Translations under genes and position numbers: made by a program
Assembly: GCA_030619885.1 (NCBI GenBank)
Contig: JAUXAN010000003.1
Location: 28,095 to 92,094, forward strand
DNA from: a bacterium
GTDB taxonomy: Bacteria; Hydrothermota; DG-26; JAUXAN01
Length of the DNA stretch: 64,000 nt
Direction of reading: 5' to 3'
Shown here: positions 1 through 8,866 of the stretch, in pieces
Layout: each line of letters begins with the position of its first letter
Numbering within the stretch: position 1 is the first letter of the stretch
The notes under the pieces: model-generated
Told to the model about the DNA's origin: nothing
What the model saw: only the letters and a program-made list of their open reading frames with translations
Databases searched by the model: none

Positions 1-1
1 G

Positions 2-700
2 AAGAAAAGGCTTGCTCCAGCTTTCGTATTTATTGATCCATTTGGCTACTCGGATACTCCTTTTTCACTCATTAAACGAATAACAGAAAATAAAAAATGT
101 GAGGTGCTTATCACATTTATGTATAGTTTTATTAAAAGAGCACTTACTAAATCTGACCAAGAAGGACATTTAGATAGACTTTTGGGAACTCAAGATTGGA
201 GAAAGGTTCGTAATATCAATATTCCTCTAAAGAGAAAAGAATTTATTCAGCAACTTTATAAGAAACAACTGGAGGAAGAAGCAAAAATAAAATATGTCCG
301 ATTCTTTGAAATGATCAATAAATTCAACCAAACTGAATATTTCCTTTTCTTTGGAACCAATAATCTTGAGGGACTTAGACAAATAAACGCTGCCATGTGG
401 AAGGTTGATCCAAAGGGCACATTTCAATTCTCGGATAGAACAAATCCTAACCAAACAGTGCTCTTCACTCCTGAACCTGACTATAATTTACTTAAAAAGT
501 TAATTGTCCGAGAATTCAGGGGTAAAACAGTTCCAGTTGAAGAAATTGATGAGTTTGTTTTAATATCTGGGTTTACTCATTTCAAAAGGAATATTTTGAA
601 GCCAATGGAAAAAGCAAAACCTCATGAGATAGAAATAATTGAGAGCAGTAGGGAGCGGAAAGGAACTTATCCTCCGGATTCACTTATTAAGTTTTTATGA
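2..700 (+). CDS. TcmP-like protein (three-Cys-motif partner), 5' end cut by window
   Basis: The reading frame is open from base 2 and ends at 700, so the N-terminus lies outside the window. The visible part has FVFIDPFGY followed by a hydrophobic strand (VLITFM) and a long helical C-terminal half. This is the pattern of the three-Cys-motif partner protein TcmP, a family usually encoded beside a Gp37/Gp68-like three-Cys protein and of unknown biochemical role; the DPFG-type motif recalls nucleotide or methyltransferase-like folds. An internal ATG at 104 is not the start, because the conserved motif lies upstream of it. The stop overlaps the next ATG by 4 nt, suggesting translational coupling. 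The three-Cys partner, if present, would lie upstream of base 1. Confidence 0.6.
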   Translation, partial: KKRLAPAFVFIDPFGYSDTPFSLIKRITENKKCEVLITFMYSFIKRALTKSDQEGHLDRLLGTQDWRKVRNINIPLKRKEFIQQLYKKQLEEEAKIKYVRFFEMINKFNQTEYFLFFGTNNLEGLRQINAAMWKVDPKGTFQFSDRTNPNQTVLFTPEPDYNLLKKLIVREFRGKTVPVEEIDEFVLISGFTHFKRNILKPMEKAKPHEIEIIESSRERKGTYPPDSLIKFL

Positions 701-906
701 CTTGGGTAAAAATTATGAAGGCAGATAATACAGAAGTTAAAAACAAATTTTCTGAAAGGCCAAAGTTACTTAATCGCCCACGTTGTTATACTTACAATCC
801 AAAAGACGGCTGTTTGTATTGCGGGAATAAAACTTTCCGGTATTATTCTTCTGTATTTGGGAAAAAGTACTATCAATGCGAAAAATGCGGGGGTATAAAT
901 CATTAA
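697..906 (+). CDS. Small zinc-ribbon protein, unknown function
   Basis: A 69-residue protein whose ATG overlaps the TGA of the upstream TcmP-like gene (ATGA). Its C-terminal third holds CLYCG and CEKCGG, a two-knuckle C-x2-C...C-x2-C zinc ribbon, and the protein ends three residues later. The N-terminal half is basic and polar, with no membrane segment. The coupling to the TcmP-like gene suggests a joint function, perhaps nucleic acid binding, but this is inference. A second in-frame ATG at 715 is a possible alternative start. I do not recognise a named family. Confidence 0.5.
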   Translation: MTWVKIMKADNTEVKNKFSERPKLLNRPRCYTYNPKDGCLYCGNKTFRYYSSVFGKKYYQCEKCGGINH

Positions 907-1052
907 CTTTGAAATTTCTTGATGTTACTGAAACAAGAAGAATTTGACTGCATAATGAAACTTAAGCAGTTCAAAAATGATGATGAAATTAACTTATTCT
1001 ATTCTATCGGGCGAATGACCCCATATTTTCAGTTAATGTATGAGATAGAATT

Positions 1053-1730
1053 ATGAAAGCGTGTTTTTTTGATTTTGGCGGAACATTGATGGACGACAAG
1101 AGTGACAGACTTGCTCATCTGGAGGTCATAAAGAAGATAGAACAGACCTACAAGGTTGAGACCCCCTCAGAAAAGATACTCTCTCAACTGGAAACATATA
1201 TAAGATTTTTTGCAGAGAAACGTGCGAAGAGATGGATTAAATCAAAAAGTTTATTTTTAGATTCTTTTAAAAATATACTCGGTCTTGAAATCGACCCGGA
1301 TTGGTTTATGAAAATCTACTACGATGCCCATAAACGATGCTGTAAATTATTTCCTTATGCTAAACAAGTATTGAAAGATGTGAAAGAGATGGGATGGTAT
1401 TTGGGGCTCATCTCCGATATAGACGATGAGTATCTGTATTTTCAACTTGGTGAATTTTCTATAAGCGAAGACATTTTCGATTCGATAACCACATCCGATG
1501 CGGTGGGTGTTGGGAAACCGACCCCTTTGATATTCAAAACAGCACTCGATAAATGTGGAGGTGAGCCAAAAGTTGCTTTCTACATAGGAGATTCGCTTGA
1601 TAAGGATATAAAAGGGGCAAAGAGGATGGGTATGCAAACGATATGGTTTAAGGGCAATAAACACGAAGATGCAGATTATGTGATAAGTCAACTGAATGAA
1701 ATCCCGCTGATTCTATCTAATGAAGGTTAG
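1053..1730 (+). CDS. HAD-superfamily hydrolase
   Basis: A 225-residue haloacid dehalogenase-like protein. Motif I is FFDFGGTL (nucleophile Asp7), motif II the Ser in LISDID, motif III the Lys in GVGKPTP, and motif IV is IGDSLDKDIKGA. The helical insert after motif I is a C1-type cap. The second Asp of the usual DxD is Gly here, as in many DFGGTL members, so the substrate cannot be predicted; a small phosphate ester is the usual guess. No clear Shine-Dalgarno site precedes the ATG. The 3' end overlaps the endonuclease III gene by 11 nt, so the two are probably co-transcribed. Confidence 0.8.
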   Translation: MKACFFDFGGTLMDDKSDRLAHLEVIKKIEQTYKVETPSEKILSQLETYIRFFAEKRAKRWIKSKSLFLDSFKNILGLEIDPDWFMKIYYDAHKRCCKLFPYAKQVLKDVKEMGWYLGLISDIDDEYLYFQLGEFSISEDIFDSITTSDAVGVGKPTPLIFKTALDKCGGEPKVAFYIGDSLDKDIKGAKRMGMQTIWFKGNKHEDADYVISQLNEIPLILSNEG

Positions 1731-2349
1731 CAAACTCGTTTCTTTTCTGAATTCAAAATATCCATTTAAAATCTCCTCCAGAGAGCCATTTAAAGTATTG
1801 ATCTCCACAATTCTATCTCAGCGTACCCGTGATGAAAATACCGAGATTGCATCTTCTAATCTGTTTTCAAAATATACCACACCCCAGGCTATAGCGGATG
1901 CAAGGCTCGAAGATATAGAGAGCCCAATCAAACCAGCAGGTTTTTACAGAGTAAAGGCAAGAAGGATAAGAGAAATTTCAAGAATCATACTGCGTAGGTT
2001 TAATGGTAGGGTGCCGTCTTCTTTTGAAGAACTGCTCACTCTACCAGGGGTAGGGAGAAAGACTGCAAATTGTGTTCTGGTATTTGCTTATGGGAAAGAT
2101 GCACTACCCGTAGATACCCATGTTCATCGTATATCAAACCGCCTCGGTTTAGTCTCGAGCAGAACTCCTCATCAGACTGAAGCCAAATTAAAATCTGTAA
2201 TACCCAAGAGGCATTGGAAACCGATAAACGCACAACTCGTTCAGTTCGGTCGTGAAATATGCAGACCTATAAATCCACAATGCTCTATCTGTGGACTGAA
2301 CGCTCTCTGTCAATTTAGAAAAAAGAGACTACAGATTAAACAGAAATAG
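1720..2349 (+). CDS. nth: Endonuclease III (DNA glycosylase/AP lyase)
   Basis: A 209-residue base-excision repair enzyme that removes oxidised pyrimidines and nicks at abasic sites. The helix-hairpin-helix is LPGVGRKTAN, containing the catalytic Lys114. The catalytic Asp132 lies in PVDTHVHR. The [4Fe-4S] cluster ligands follow the classic C-x6-C-x2-C-x5-C spacing (Cys181, 188, 191, 197). Length is typical of the family. The start overlaps the HAD gene by 11 nt. A gap of about 110 nt with the lpxD promoter follows. Confidence 0.95.
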   Translation: MKVSKLVSFLNSKYPFKISSREPFKVLISTILSQRTRDENTEIASSNLFSKYTTPQAIADARLEDIESPIKPAGFYRVKARRIREISRIILRRFNGRVPSSFEELLTLPGVGRKTANCVLVFAYGKDALPVDTHVHRISNRLGLVSSRTPHQTEAKLKSVIPKRHWKPINAQLVQFGREICRPINPQCSICGLNALCQFRKKRLQIKQK

Positions 2350-2431
2350 TAAGTTAGAATCTTTAAGAAAAGTTTTTGAAGGTAACCAAGTGGAAGGAAT
2401 TTTCTTTTTTTCTCTGTGGGCAATTTTTTTC

Positions 2432-2461
2432 TTGACATTATCTCTGTTTTATTTTTATTAT
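2432..2461 (+). promoter_or_regulatory. Sigma70-type promoter of the lpxD operon
   Basis: TTGACA at 2432-2437, 18-nt spacer, TATTAT at 2456-2461. The lpxD ATG (2467) is only 5 nt beyond the -10 box, so a standard start site would fall on or just inside the start codon and give a leaderless mRNA. Upstream lies CTCTGTGGGC plus a T-run, the module shared by many promoters here. Confidence 0.7.
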
Positions 2462-2466
2462 ATAAT

Positions 2467-3480
2467 ATGAAGGTAAAAGAAATCGCCAGAGCTGTTGAAG
2501 GAAGATTGATAGGAAATGGAACCATTGAGATAGAAAATGTTGTGCCTATCAAAGAAGCAAAGAAAGGGGATATTACTTTTTTTCATGATAAGAGATATAT
2601 CAAATATTTGCATAAAAGCAAGGCATCTTGCATAGTCGTTCCACAAGGGATGGAAGAGCTAACGACTACAGTCATAGAAGTAAAAAATCCTGCCCTTGCC
2701 TTTGCCAAAATTCTAAACTTTTTTGCTCCTCAAAAGAAAATGGAAAAGGGGATACATAATACTGCAATCATTGGAAAGAATGTATCTATCCACAAGACCG
2801 CATCTATTCAAGCCTTCTGTTGCATCGGTGATGATGTGAGAATTGAAAAGGGTGTCTGTATCTTCCCTTATGTCTATGTCGGTTCAGGAACTACGATAAG
2901 GGAAAACTCAAAGATTTATTCCAATGTAACAGTTAGAGAAAACTCAAAGATAGGAAAGAGGGTGATAATCCATTCTGGAACTGTAATAGGTTCGGATGGC
3001 TATGGATATGTGAAGGGCGACGGTCATCATCGCAAGATTCCACAGATAGGAAAAGTAATAATTGAGGATGATGTCGAGATAGGTGCCAACACCGCTATAG
3101 ACCGTGCAACCCTCGGCGCTACAGTGATAGGGCGAGGTACGAAGATAGATAATCTTGTCCATATAGGTCATAATGTAAGAATAGGAGAAAATTCGCTCAT
3201 AATCGCCCAGGTTGGAATATCTGGCAGCGTAGAAATCGGTAAAAATTGTGTACTCGCAGGACAGGCAGGTATTAGTGACCATATAAAACTTGGAGATAAT
3301 GTAATAGTTGGGGGTCAGGCAGGGGTTACAAAATCTTTCCCGTCCAATATGAAAATCTCCGGTTATCCTGCAAGACCCCACTCCGATGCGCAAAGGTCTT
3401 ATGCAACTATTTCAATGTTGCCTGAACTGCTGCATAGATTGAAGAATCTGGAAAAAAAATATGCAGAGAACATTAAATAA
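2467..3480 (+). CDS. lpxD: UDP-3-O-acylglucosamine N-acyltransferase
   Basis: LpxD adds the second (N-linked) acyl chain in lipid A synthesis, using acyl-ACP. The protein has the N-terminal uridine-binding domain ([13 protein letters not shown]) followed by a left-handed beta-helix of hexapeptide repeats from about residue 95 to 310, including [19 protein letters not shown] with the catalytic-His region. I chose ATG 2467 (337 residues) rather than an in-frame ATG at 2416: the 17 extra residues would be read from the promoter, and [12 protein letters not shown] is a normal LpxD start. First gene of lpxD-lpxC/fabZ-lpxA-pilT-pilT2. It overlaps the next gene by 20 nt. Confidence 0.93.
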   Translation: MKVKEIARAVEGRLIGNGTIEIENVVPIKEAKKGDITFFHDKRYIKYLHKSKASCIVVPQGMEELTTTVIEVKNPALAFAKILNFFAPQKKMEKGIHNTAIIGKNVSIHKTASIQAFCCIGDDVRIEKGVCIFPYVYVGSGTTIRENSKIYSNVTVRENSKIGKRVIIHSGTVIGSDGYGYVKGDGHHRKIPQIGKVIIEDDVEIGANTAIDRATLGATVIGRGTKIDNLVHIGHNVRIGENSLIIAQVGISGSVEIGKNCVLAGQAGISDHIKLGDNVIVGGQAGVTKSFPSNMKISGYPARPHSDAQRSYATISMLPELLHRLKNLEKKYAENIK

Positions 3481-4744
3481 AAAAGGTTCTTTTACTGGAA
3501 CGGGGCTTCATACAGGAAACAAGACGACCATAACCTTTAATCCATCCCCAGATGATAGTGGAATCAAATTTGTGCGGACAGACCTCAAAGATAGACCCGT
3601 CATTGAAGCAGACATTGACCATGTAGTGGAGACTGATAGAGGAACGACCATATCTTTAAATGGCGTAAAAATCCACACGGTCGAACATGTGCTTGCGTCT
3701 ATATCTGGTCTTGAAATTGATAATGTGAGAATCGAACTGAACGGTTCTGAACCACCTGTCGGCGACGGAAGTTCTCTACCATTTGTTGATACGATAAAAA
3801 AGGCAGGCATTAAAGAAGGGCAGAAAGAAAGGGACTATTATGTAATTCGCAAACCTTATGTTTTTTCCGATGGTGATGTTCATATAGTTGCAAATCCCGC
3901 AGATAACTTGAAAGTATCGTTCACAATAGACTACCCGAATCCTATAGTGAAATCACAGTATATATCCCTGTCAATAGACCCGAAGACTTTTTCGAAGGAA
4001 ATCGCACCTGCAAGAACTTACTGTTTTGCTGAAGATGTGGAGAGGCTGAGAAGTAAGGGGTTGATAAAAGGCGGAAGTTTTGATAATGCAATAGTAATAA
4101 CAAAAGATGGTTTTATGAACGAAACACCACTCAGGTTTCCCAACGAGTTCGTGCGGCACAAAATAATTGACCTTCTTGGTGACCTGGCACTCTTGGGTGG
4201 TCCTCTCAATGCCCATATAATCTCTATAAAATCCGGCCATAGAACTAATGTTAAATTTATACAAAAGTTAAAAAAATATGTTCAAAAAGAAAAAGCTGGA
4301 TCTTTTGATATTTCAAATATACTCGAAGTTATGCCTCATAGATACCCTTTCTTGCTCGTTGACAGAATCATTGAACTTGAACCCAAAAGGGTTGTTGGGA
4401 TAAAAAATGTCACTTTTAACGAACCTTACTTTCAAGGACATTTCCCTGGAGTGCCGGTAATGCCTGGTGTGCTCATTGTAGAGGCGATGGCTCAGGTAGG
4501 TGGGTTTCTTCTACTCCACTCGGTAGAGAAGAAAGAGAACAAACTCGTCTATTTTGTAGGAATAGATGGGATAAAATTCAGAAGACCTGTGAAACCTGGG
4601 GACCAAATCAGGTTTGAACTCAATCTACTTAAACACAAGGCAAGGATGTACAAGATGTCAGGGCATGCATATGTGGATAATCACTTAGTATGCGAGGGCG
4701 AACTTCTTGCCCAGGTAGTGGAGAAACCAGATGGAAATAGATAA
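3461..4744 (+). CDS. lpxC-fabZ: Bifunctional LpxC deacetylase / FabZ dehydratase fusion
   Basis: Residues 1 to about 275 are LpxC, the zinc-dependent deacetylase that commits UDP-acyl-GlcNAc to lipid A: zinc ligands His76 (HTVEH), His233 and Asp237 ([12 protein letters not shown]), general base Glu75 and catalytic His260 (SGHRTN). From about residue 285 a FabZ (3R)-hydroxyacyl-ACP dehydratase follows: [12 protein letters not shown], then [12 protein letters not shown] with the catalytic His near residue 326 and a Glu in the following VEAMAQ helix. The fusion is known from Bacteroidetes and relatives and couples lipid A and fatty acid synthesis. It overlaps lpxD by 20 nt and lpxA by 14 nt. Confidence 0.95.
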   Translation: MQRTLNKKGSFTGTGLHTGNKTTITFNPSPDDSGIKFVRTDLKDRPVIEADIDHVVETDRGTTISLNGVKIHTVEHVLASISGLEIDNVRIELNGSEPPVGDGSSLPFVDTIKKAGIKEGQKERDYYVIRKPYVFSDGDVHIVANPADNLKVSFTIDYPNPIVKSQYISLSIDPKTFSKEIAPARTYCFAEDVERLRSKGLIKGGSFDNAIVITKDGFMNETPLRFPNEFVRHKIIDLLGDLALLGGPLNAHIISIKSGHRTNVKFIQKLKKYVQKEKAGSFDISNILEVMPHRYPFLLVDRIIELEPKRVVGIKNVTFNEPYFQGHFPGVPVMPGVLIVEAMAQVGGFLLLHSVEKKENKLVYFVGIDGIKFRRPVKPGDQIRFELNLLKHKARMYKMSGHAYVDNHLVCEGELLAQVVEKPDGNR

Positions 4745-5501
4745 GACAGCGATCGTAAGCTCTGAAGCGAAACTCGGAAAGAATGTGAAGATAGGTCCAT
4801 TCAGCACCATCGATAAGAATGTAACCATTGGTGATGGAACTAAGATAGGTCCGAACTGCCACATAACTGGATGGACAGAGATAGGGAAGAATTGTGATAT
4901 CTTACACGGGGTGGTAATCGGCAATCCACCACAGGATGTGAAATTTAAAGGTAAAAGGAGTTTTTGCGTCATAGGAGATGGAAACATGGTAAGGGAATAT
5001 GTGACGATCCATAGAGGTTCGGACTATGAGAGTAAGACGGTAATAGGTTCCAGTAATTTTTTAATGGCATATTCACATGTCGGACATAACTGCAACATTG
5101 GAAACGGCATAATACTCGCAAACGCAGCTAACCTCTCTGGATATGTTGAGGTAGAGGACTTTGCCTTCATATCAGGGCTTGTTCCTGTCCATCAATTCGT
5201 GAGAATAGGCTGTTACTGTATGATCGGAGGTGGTTACAGAGTACCAAAAGATATTGTTCCATATTCACTTGCAGGTGGTTATCCGATCCGCATATGTGGG
5301 CTCAATACCGTGGGTCTGAAACGGCACAAGTTTAAAGCCGAAATAAGAAATATACTGAAGGAGGCATACAAGATAATATTTTTTTCCAACCTCAATACGC
5401 ATCAGGCGATTGCAAGGGCAAAGACAGACCTCCCACAGAGAGAAGAGGTAAAACATCTGATAGAATTTATTGAGAATTCTACCAGGGGTATCGTAAAATG
5501 A
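4731..5501 (+). CDS. lpxA: UDP-N-acetylglucosamine O-acyltransferase
   Basis: LpxA performs the first step of lipid A synthesis, moving a 3-hydroxyacyl chain from ACP to UDP-GlcNAc. At 256 residues it has normal length. An N-terminal left-handed beta-helix carries hexapeptide repeats (KNVKIGPF, DGTKIGPN), the active-site segment is HVGHNC (probable catalytic His119), followed by SGLVPVHQFVRIG, and the C-terminal helical domain has LKRHKFKAEIRNILKEAYK. The gene overlaps lpxC-fabZ by 14 nt and the downstream pilT-like gene by 4 nt. lpxB is not in this window. Confidence 0.95.
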   Translation: MEIDKTAIVSSEAKLGKNVKIGPFSTIDKNVTIGDGTKIGPNCHITGWTEIGKNCDILHGVVIGNPPQDVKFKGKRSFCVIGDGNMVREYVTIHRGSDYESKTVIGSSNFLMAYSHVGHNCNIGNGIILANAANLSGYVEVEDFAFISGLVPVHQFVRIGCYCMIGGGYRVPKDIVPYSLAGGYPIRICGLNTVGLKRHKFKAEIRNILKEAYKIIFFSNLNTHQAIARAKTDLPQREEVKHLIEFIENSTRGIVK

Positions 5502-6610
5502 ATAAAAAGTTAGAACTGGATGCAGTCTTAGAAGATATGGTTAAAAGGGAAGGTTCTGACCTTCATTTGAAAGTGGGAGAACCGCCTATGTACAGAATAT
5601 TTGGAAAGCTTACCAGAAGCAGGTTTCCAATAGTAGATGACGAATCGATTAACAGGATGATATACGGTATTCTTACAGAAGAGAGGAGGGAGAGGTTCGA
5701 AAACGAGTCTGAATTGGACCTCTCATATGAAATTCTTGACTTTGCAAGATTCAGGATGAGTGTCTTTCGCCAGAGTGGTCACATAGGTGCGGTCTTTAGA
5801 TATATACCTTTAGAGATTAAGAGCATAGATGATTGGGAACTGCCTCCTGTGTTGAAAAGACTTGCACTTCTACGAGGTGGACTCATCCTCGTAACCGGGC
5901 CAACGGGTTCAGGCAAATCTACTACCCTCTCTGCAATGATACTCCATATAAATGAGAGTGTTCGCAGACATATCATAATTATAGAAGACCCTATAGAATT
6001 TCTTCACAAGGATATAAAGTCTACCATAGAACAGTTAGAACTGGGTATAGACACCCTTTCTTTTGCCGATGCTTTGAAGTCGGTAGTGCGTCAATCACCC
6101 GACTTGATAATGGTGGGTGAGGTAAGAGATCTGGATACTTTGAGAGAGGCATTGAATGCTGCAGAGACAGGACATTTAGTGCTGGCTACCTTGCACACTG
6201 CCGATGCTTCCCAGACTGTTGATAGAATCGTAGATATGCATCCCCCAGGTGAGATACACAAAGCCCGACTGCAACTATCGAACACCCTTCATGCAGTAAT
6301 ATCCGAATCTCTACTCCGAAGATTGGAGGGGAAGGGTTTGGTTGCTGCATTTGATATACTGATATGCACCGACGCTGTTCGTACCTGTATTAGAGAAGGG
6401 AAAACCCATCAGATACCTTCAATAATTCAGACGGGGACAAAATTTGGAATGCAACTTTTGGATGACAATTTGAAGGAACTCTATCTCAACGGTATTGTTG
6501 CCTATGATGAGGCGTTATCAAAATCGTCCAATCCGGATGATTTTGAGAAAAGCGTATCAAAACCTGCTTTTGCATCACTTAAGGAGCGTGTAAAGGATGG
6601 AGCTGGCTGA
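5498..6610 (+). CDS. pilT: PilT-type retraction ATPase
   Basis: A 370-residue hexameric ATPase of the type II/IV secretion family that disassembles type IV pilin fibres. Walker A is GPTGSGKST at about residues 134-142, the Asp box is in IIEDPIEF, Walker B is LIMVGEVRD, and the His box is ETGHLVLATLHT. The PilT C-terminal region is present (KGLVAAFDIL...REGKTHQIPSIIQTG). The start overlaps lpxA by 4 nt. Placement behind lipid A genes is unusual; no other pilus gene is in the window. Confidence 0.88.
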   Translation: MNKKLELDAVLEDMVKREGSDLHLKVGEPPMYRIFGKLTRSRFPIVDDESINRMIYGILTEERRERFENESELDLSYEILDFARFRMSVFRQSGHIGAVFRYIPLEIKSIDDWELPPVLKRLALLRGGLILVTGPTGSGKSTTLSAMILHINESVRRHIIIIEDPIEFLHKDIKSTIEQLELGIDTLSFADALKSVVRQSPDLIMVGEVRDLDTLREALNAAETGHLVLATLHTADASQTVDRIVDMHPPGEIHKARLQLSNTLHAVISESLLRRLEGKGLVAAFDILICTDAVRTCIREGKTHQIPSIIQTGTKFGMQLLDDNLKELYLNGIVAYDEALSKSSNPDDFEKSVSKPAFASLKERVKDGAG

Positions 6611-7649
6611 GTTATTACTTACGATGCACCAGAATAAGGCATCTGACCTCATTCTGAAGGTGGATAGTCCACCTCTCGTGAGGATAGATGGTGAAATCGT
6701 TCCGCTCGATATGGAAAGACTGAAACCTGTGGATGCATTGAATATCATGAAGAGTATAGCAGATGAGAAACAGTTGGGTGTATTCAAAGAGAAGAAAGTA
6801 GTTGACATCGCATTTACCATACCAGAATTGGCGAGGTTCAGGGTGAATATATTTCGACAGAGAAAAAACATCGGGCTCGTATTTCGGCTAATTCCACTCC
6901 AGATTCCTAAGATTGAGGAACTCAATCTACCAAAAATCTTAACCGATCTTGTGTTGAGACCGAGAGGACTCGTGATTTTAACAGGACCTTCAGGTTGTGG
7001 TAAGTCGTTTACCATAGCAGGAATGATAGAATATAGAAACCAGAATAAGGAGTGTCATATAGTTACGATAGAGGACCCGATAGAATTTGTGTTTAAGGAT
7101 GAGAAGGCTTTGATAAACCAGAGAGAAGTTGGAGGCGACACTCTTTCTTATTCGAGGGCACTGAAGGCTGTACTGAGGCATGACCCTGACTGTATAGTTA
7201 TCAGTGAGTTGAAAGACCTTACGACTATCTCACAAACAATCACTGCTGCAGAGACAGGGCATTTAGTGCTGACTACCTTGCACACAGTAGGAGCTGTTCC
7301 AACGATAGAACGTCTAATAGATGTATTCCCAGGACATCAACAGCAGCAGGTAAGGATGCAGATTTCAGCAAATCTGATTGGCGTTATAACACAGGTGCTG
7401 GTAAAAAAGAAGGAAGGAGGAAGAATACCAGCATTTGAGATACTGATTTCCACTGCTGCTATCAGGAATTTAATCAGAGAGGGAAAGACCCATCAAATAA
7501 ACAGTCTTATACAGACGGGTCATAAATCAGGAATGATTCTTTTGAACCAATCTCTGGCGCAACTTGTAAAAAGCAATGTAGTATCCACTGATGATGCACT
7601 CTCTGTCTCTTCTGACAGGACACAACTCCGCAGTTTAATCGGTGCGTAG
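6597..7649 (+). CDS. Second PilT/PilU-like ATPase
   Basis: A 350-residue paralogue of the preceding PilT, overlapping it by 14 nt. Walker A is GPSGCGKS (about 130-137), the Asp box is in TIEDPIEF and the His box is ETGHLVLTTLHT. Walker B is altered: the usual GE(V/M)RD reads SELKD, keeping the Glu but losing the Gly and Arg. It therefore resembles an accessory PilU-like partner more than a canonical PilT, as in genomes with pilT-pilU pairs. The AIRNLIREGKTHQINSLIQ tail is typical of PilT. Last gene of the lpx operon. Confidence 0.8.
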   Translation: MELAELLLTMHQNKASDLILKVDSPPLVRIDGEIVPLDMERLKPVDALNIMKSIADEKQLGVFKEKKVVDIAFTIPELARFRVNIFRQRKNIGLVFRLIPLQIPKIEELNLPKILTDLVLRPRGLVILTGPSGCGKSFTIAGMIEYRNQNKECHIVTIEDPIEFVFKDEKALINQREVGGDTLSYSRALKAVLRHDPDCIVISELKDLTTISQTITAAETGHLVLTTLHTVGAVPTIERLIDVFPGHQQQQVRMQISANLIGVITQVLVKKKEGGRIPAFEILISTAAIRNLIREGKTHQINSLIQTGHKSGMILLNQSLAQLVKSNVVSTDDALSVSSDRTQLRSLIGA

Positions 7650-7789
7650 TCCATATTTTCCCTCTCTCAAGAACACCTAACCCCATACCTGTGACCTCTT
7701 TCCGTATTTATCCGTCCATTCCATACGGATACTGCGCAACGGATCCAGAGATGTCAACATCAGTGCAGTGAGAACTCTGCAGTTTTCTC

Positions 7790-7818
7790 TTGACACATCG
7801 TCCTTTTTGAGGTATATT
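7790..7818 (+). promoter_or_regulatory. Strong sigma70-type promoter, leaderless start for neuB
   Basis: TTGACA (7790-7795), 17-nt spacer, TATATT (7813-7818), then 7 nt to ATG 7826. The predicted transcription start coincides with the start codon and there is no Shine-Dalgarno sequence. The gap 7650-7789 holds a CCATACGGAT copy of a dispersed short repeat and nothing else I can name. Confidence 0.75.
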
Positions 7819-7825
7819 AAAAAAG

Positions 7826-8866
7826 ATGAGAAAGATAAAAATAGGAGATAGGTTTATAGGAAACGGCGAACCTATCTATATCATTGGAGAAGCAGGTGTG
7901 AATCATAACGGAAACTTGGATTTAGCCTTTGAACTCGTTGATATAGCAAAAGACGCAGGATGCGATGCGGTTAAGTTTCAGACATTCATTGCAGAAGATG
8001 TGGTTTCAAAATATGCCCCAAAAGCCCCTTACCAGAAAGCTCTCAACGGAAGTCAGTTAGATATGGCAAAGAGGCTCGAATTGAAATTTGAGGATTTTAA
8101 AAAACTCAAAATATATTCCGATAAAAAGGGTATCACCTTCTTGTCTACTCCGTTCGATCCAAGAAGTGTCGACTTTCTTGATGAACTTGGGGTTCCCTTA
8201 TTCAAAGTGGGTTCAGGGGAACTCACCAACCTTCCATTTCTAAAATACATTGCAGAAAAAAGACGCCCTGTTATACTCTCAACGGGTATGTCCACACTTG
8301 GTGAGATAGAAGAGGCATTGGGAACGATCCAATCTGCAAAAAACGAAAATGTGGCACTTCTTCACTGCACTTCAAACTATCCATCCACTCTAAAAAGTTG
8401 CAACCTTCTGGCTATAAAAACCCTTAAAGAGGTTTTTGATACACCTGTTGGCTACTCTGACCATACATTGAGTCTATCGGTGCCTTCCGCATCAGTGGCA
8501 CTTGGTGCATGCATTATTGAAAAACATTTCACAAAGGATAGAAATTTGCCGGGTCCAGACCACCGTGCATCTGTGGACCCTTATCAATTAAAACAGATGG
8601 TATGTATGGTGAGGGAAACAGAAGAGGCACTCGGTTGTGCTTTGAAAAGGCCACAGGATGAAGAATTAGAAGTAGCAAAGGTAACACGCAGGTCAATAGT
8701 AGCTGCTGTGTGTATAAAAAAGGGCACAGAGATAAAAAGAGAGATGGTAACATTGAAAAGACCGGGATATGGAATGCCACCCAAGTTCCTAAAATTCGTT
8801 TTTGGAAGAACTGCGAAAAGAGATATTGCAAAAGATGAGATTATAAAATTGGAGGATTTGAAATAG
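7826..8866 (+). CDS. NeuB-family sialic/nonulosonic acid synthase
   Basis: A 346-residue PEP-dependent synthase that condenses an N-acetylated hexose with phosphoenolpyruvate to a nine-carbon sugar (neuraminic, legionaminic or pseudaminic type; the sequence does not decide which). The N-terminal TIM barrel has IGEAGVNHNGN, CDAVKFQTF, KVGSGELTNLPFL, LHCTSNYPS and YSDHT. The C-terminal SAF/antifreeze-like domain spans about residues 288-345 (RRSIVAAVCIKKG...DLK). Such sugars decorate surface glycans. No other nonulosonate gene is nearby. The next gene starts directly after the stop, so they form an operon. Confidence 0.85.
   Translation: MRKIKIGDRFIGNGEPIYIIGEAGVNHNGNLDLAFELVDIAKDAGCDAVKFQTFIAEDVVSKYAPKAPYQKALNGSQLDMAKRLELKFEDFKKLKIYSDKKGITFLSTPFDPRSVDFLDELGVPLFKVGSGELTNLPFLKYIAEKRRPVILSTGMSTLGEIEEALGTIQSAKNENVALLHCTSNYPSTLKSCNLLAIKTLKEVFDTPVGYSDHTLSLSVPSASVALGACIIEKHFTKDRNLPGPDHRASVDPYQLKQMVCMVRETEEALGCALKRPQDEELEVAKVTRRSIVAAVCIKKGTEIKREMVTLKRPGYGMPPKFLKFVFGRTAKRDIAKDEIIKLEDLK

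Noticed and set aside
2416..2466. N-terminal extension of LpxD from ATG 2416
   Set aside because: It would translate the -35/-10 region and adds 17 residues absent from the family.
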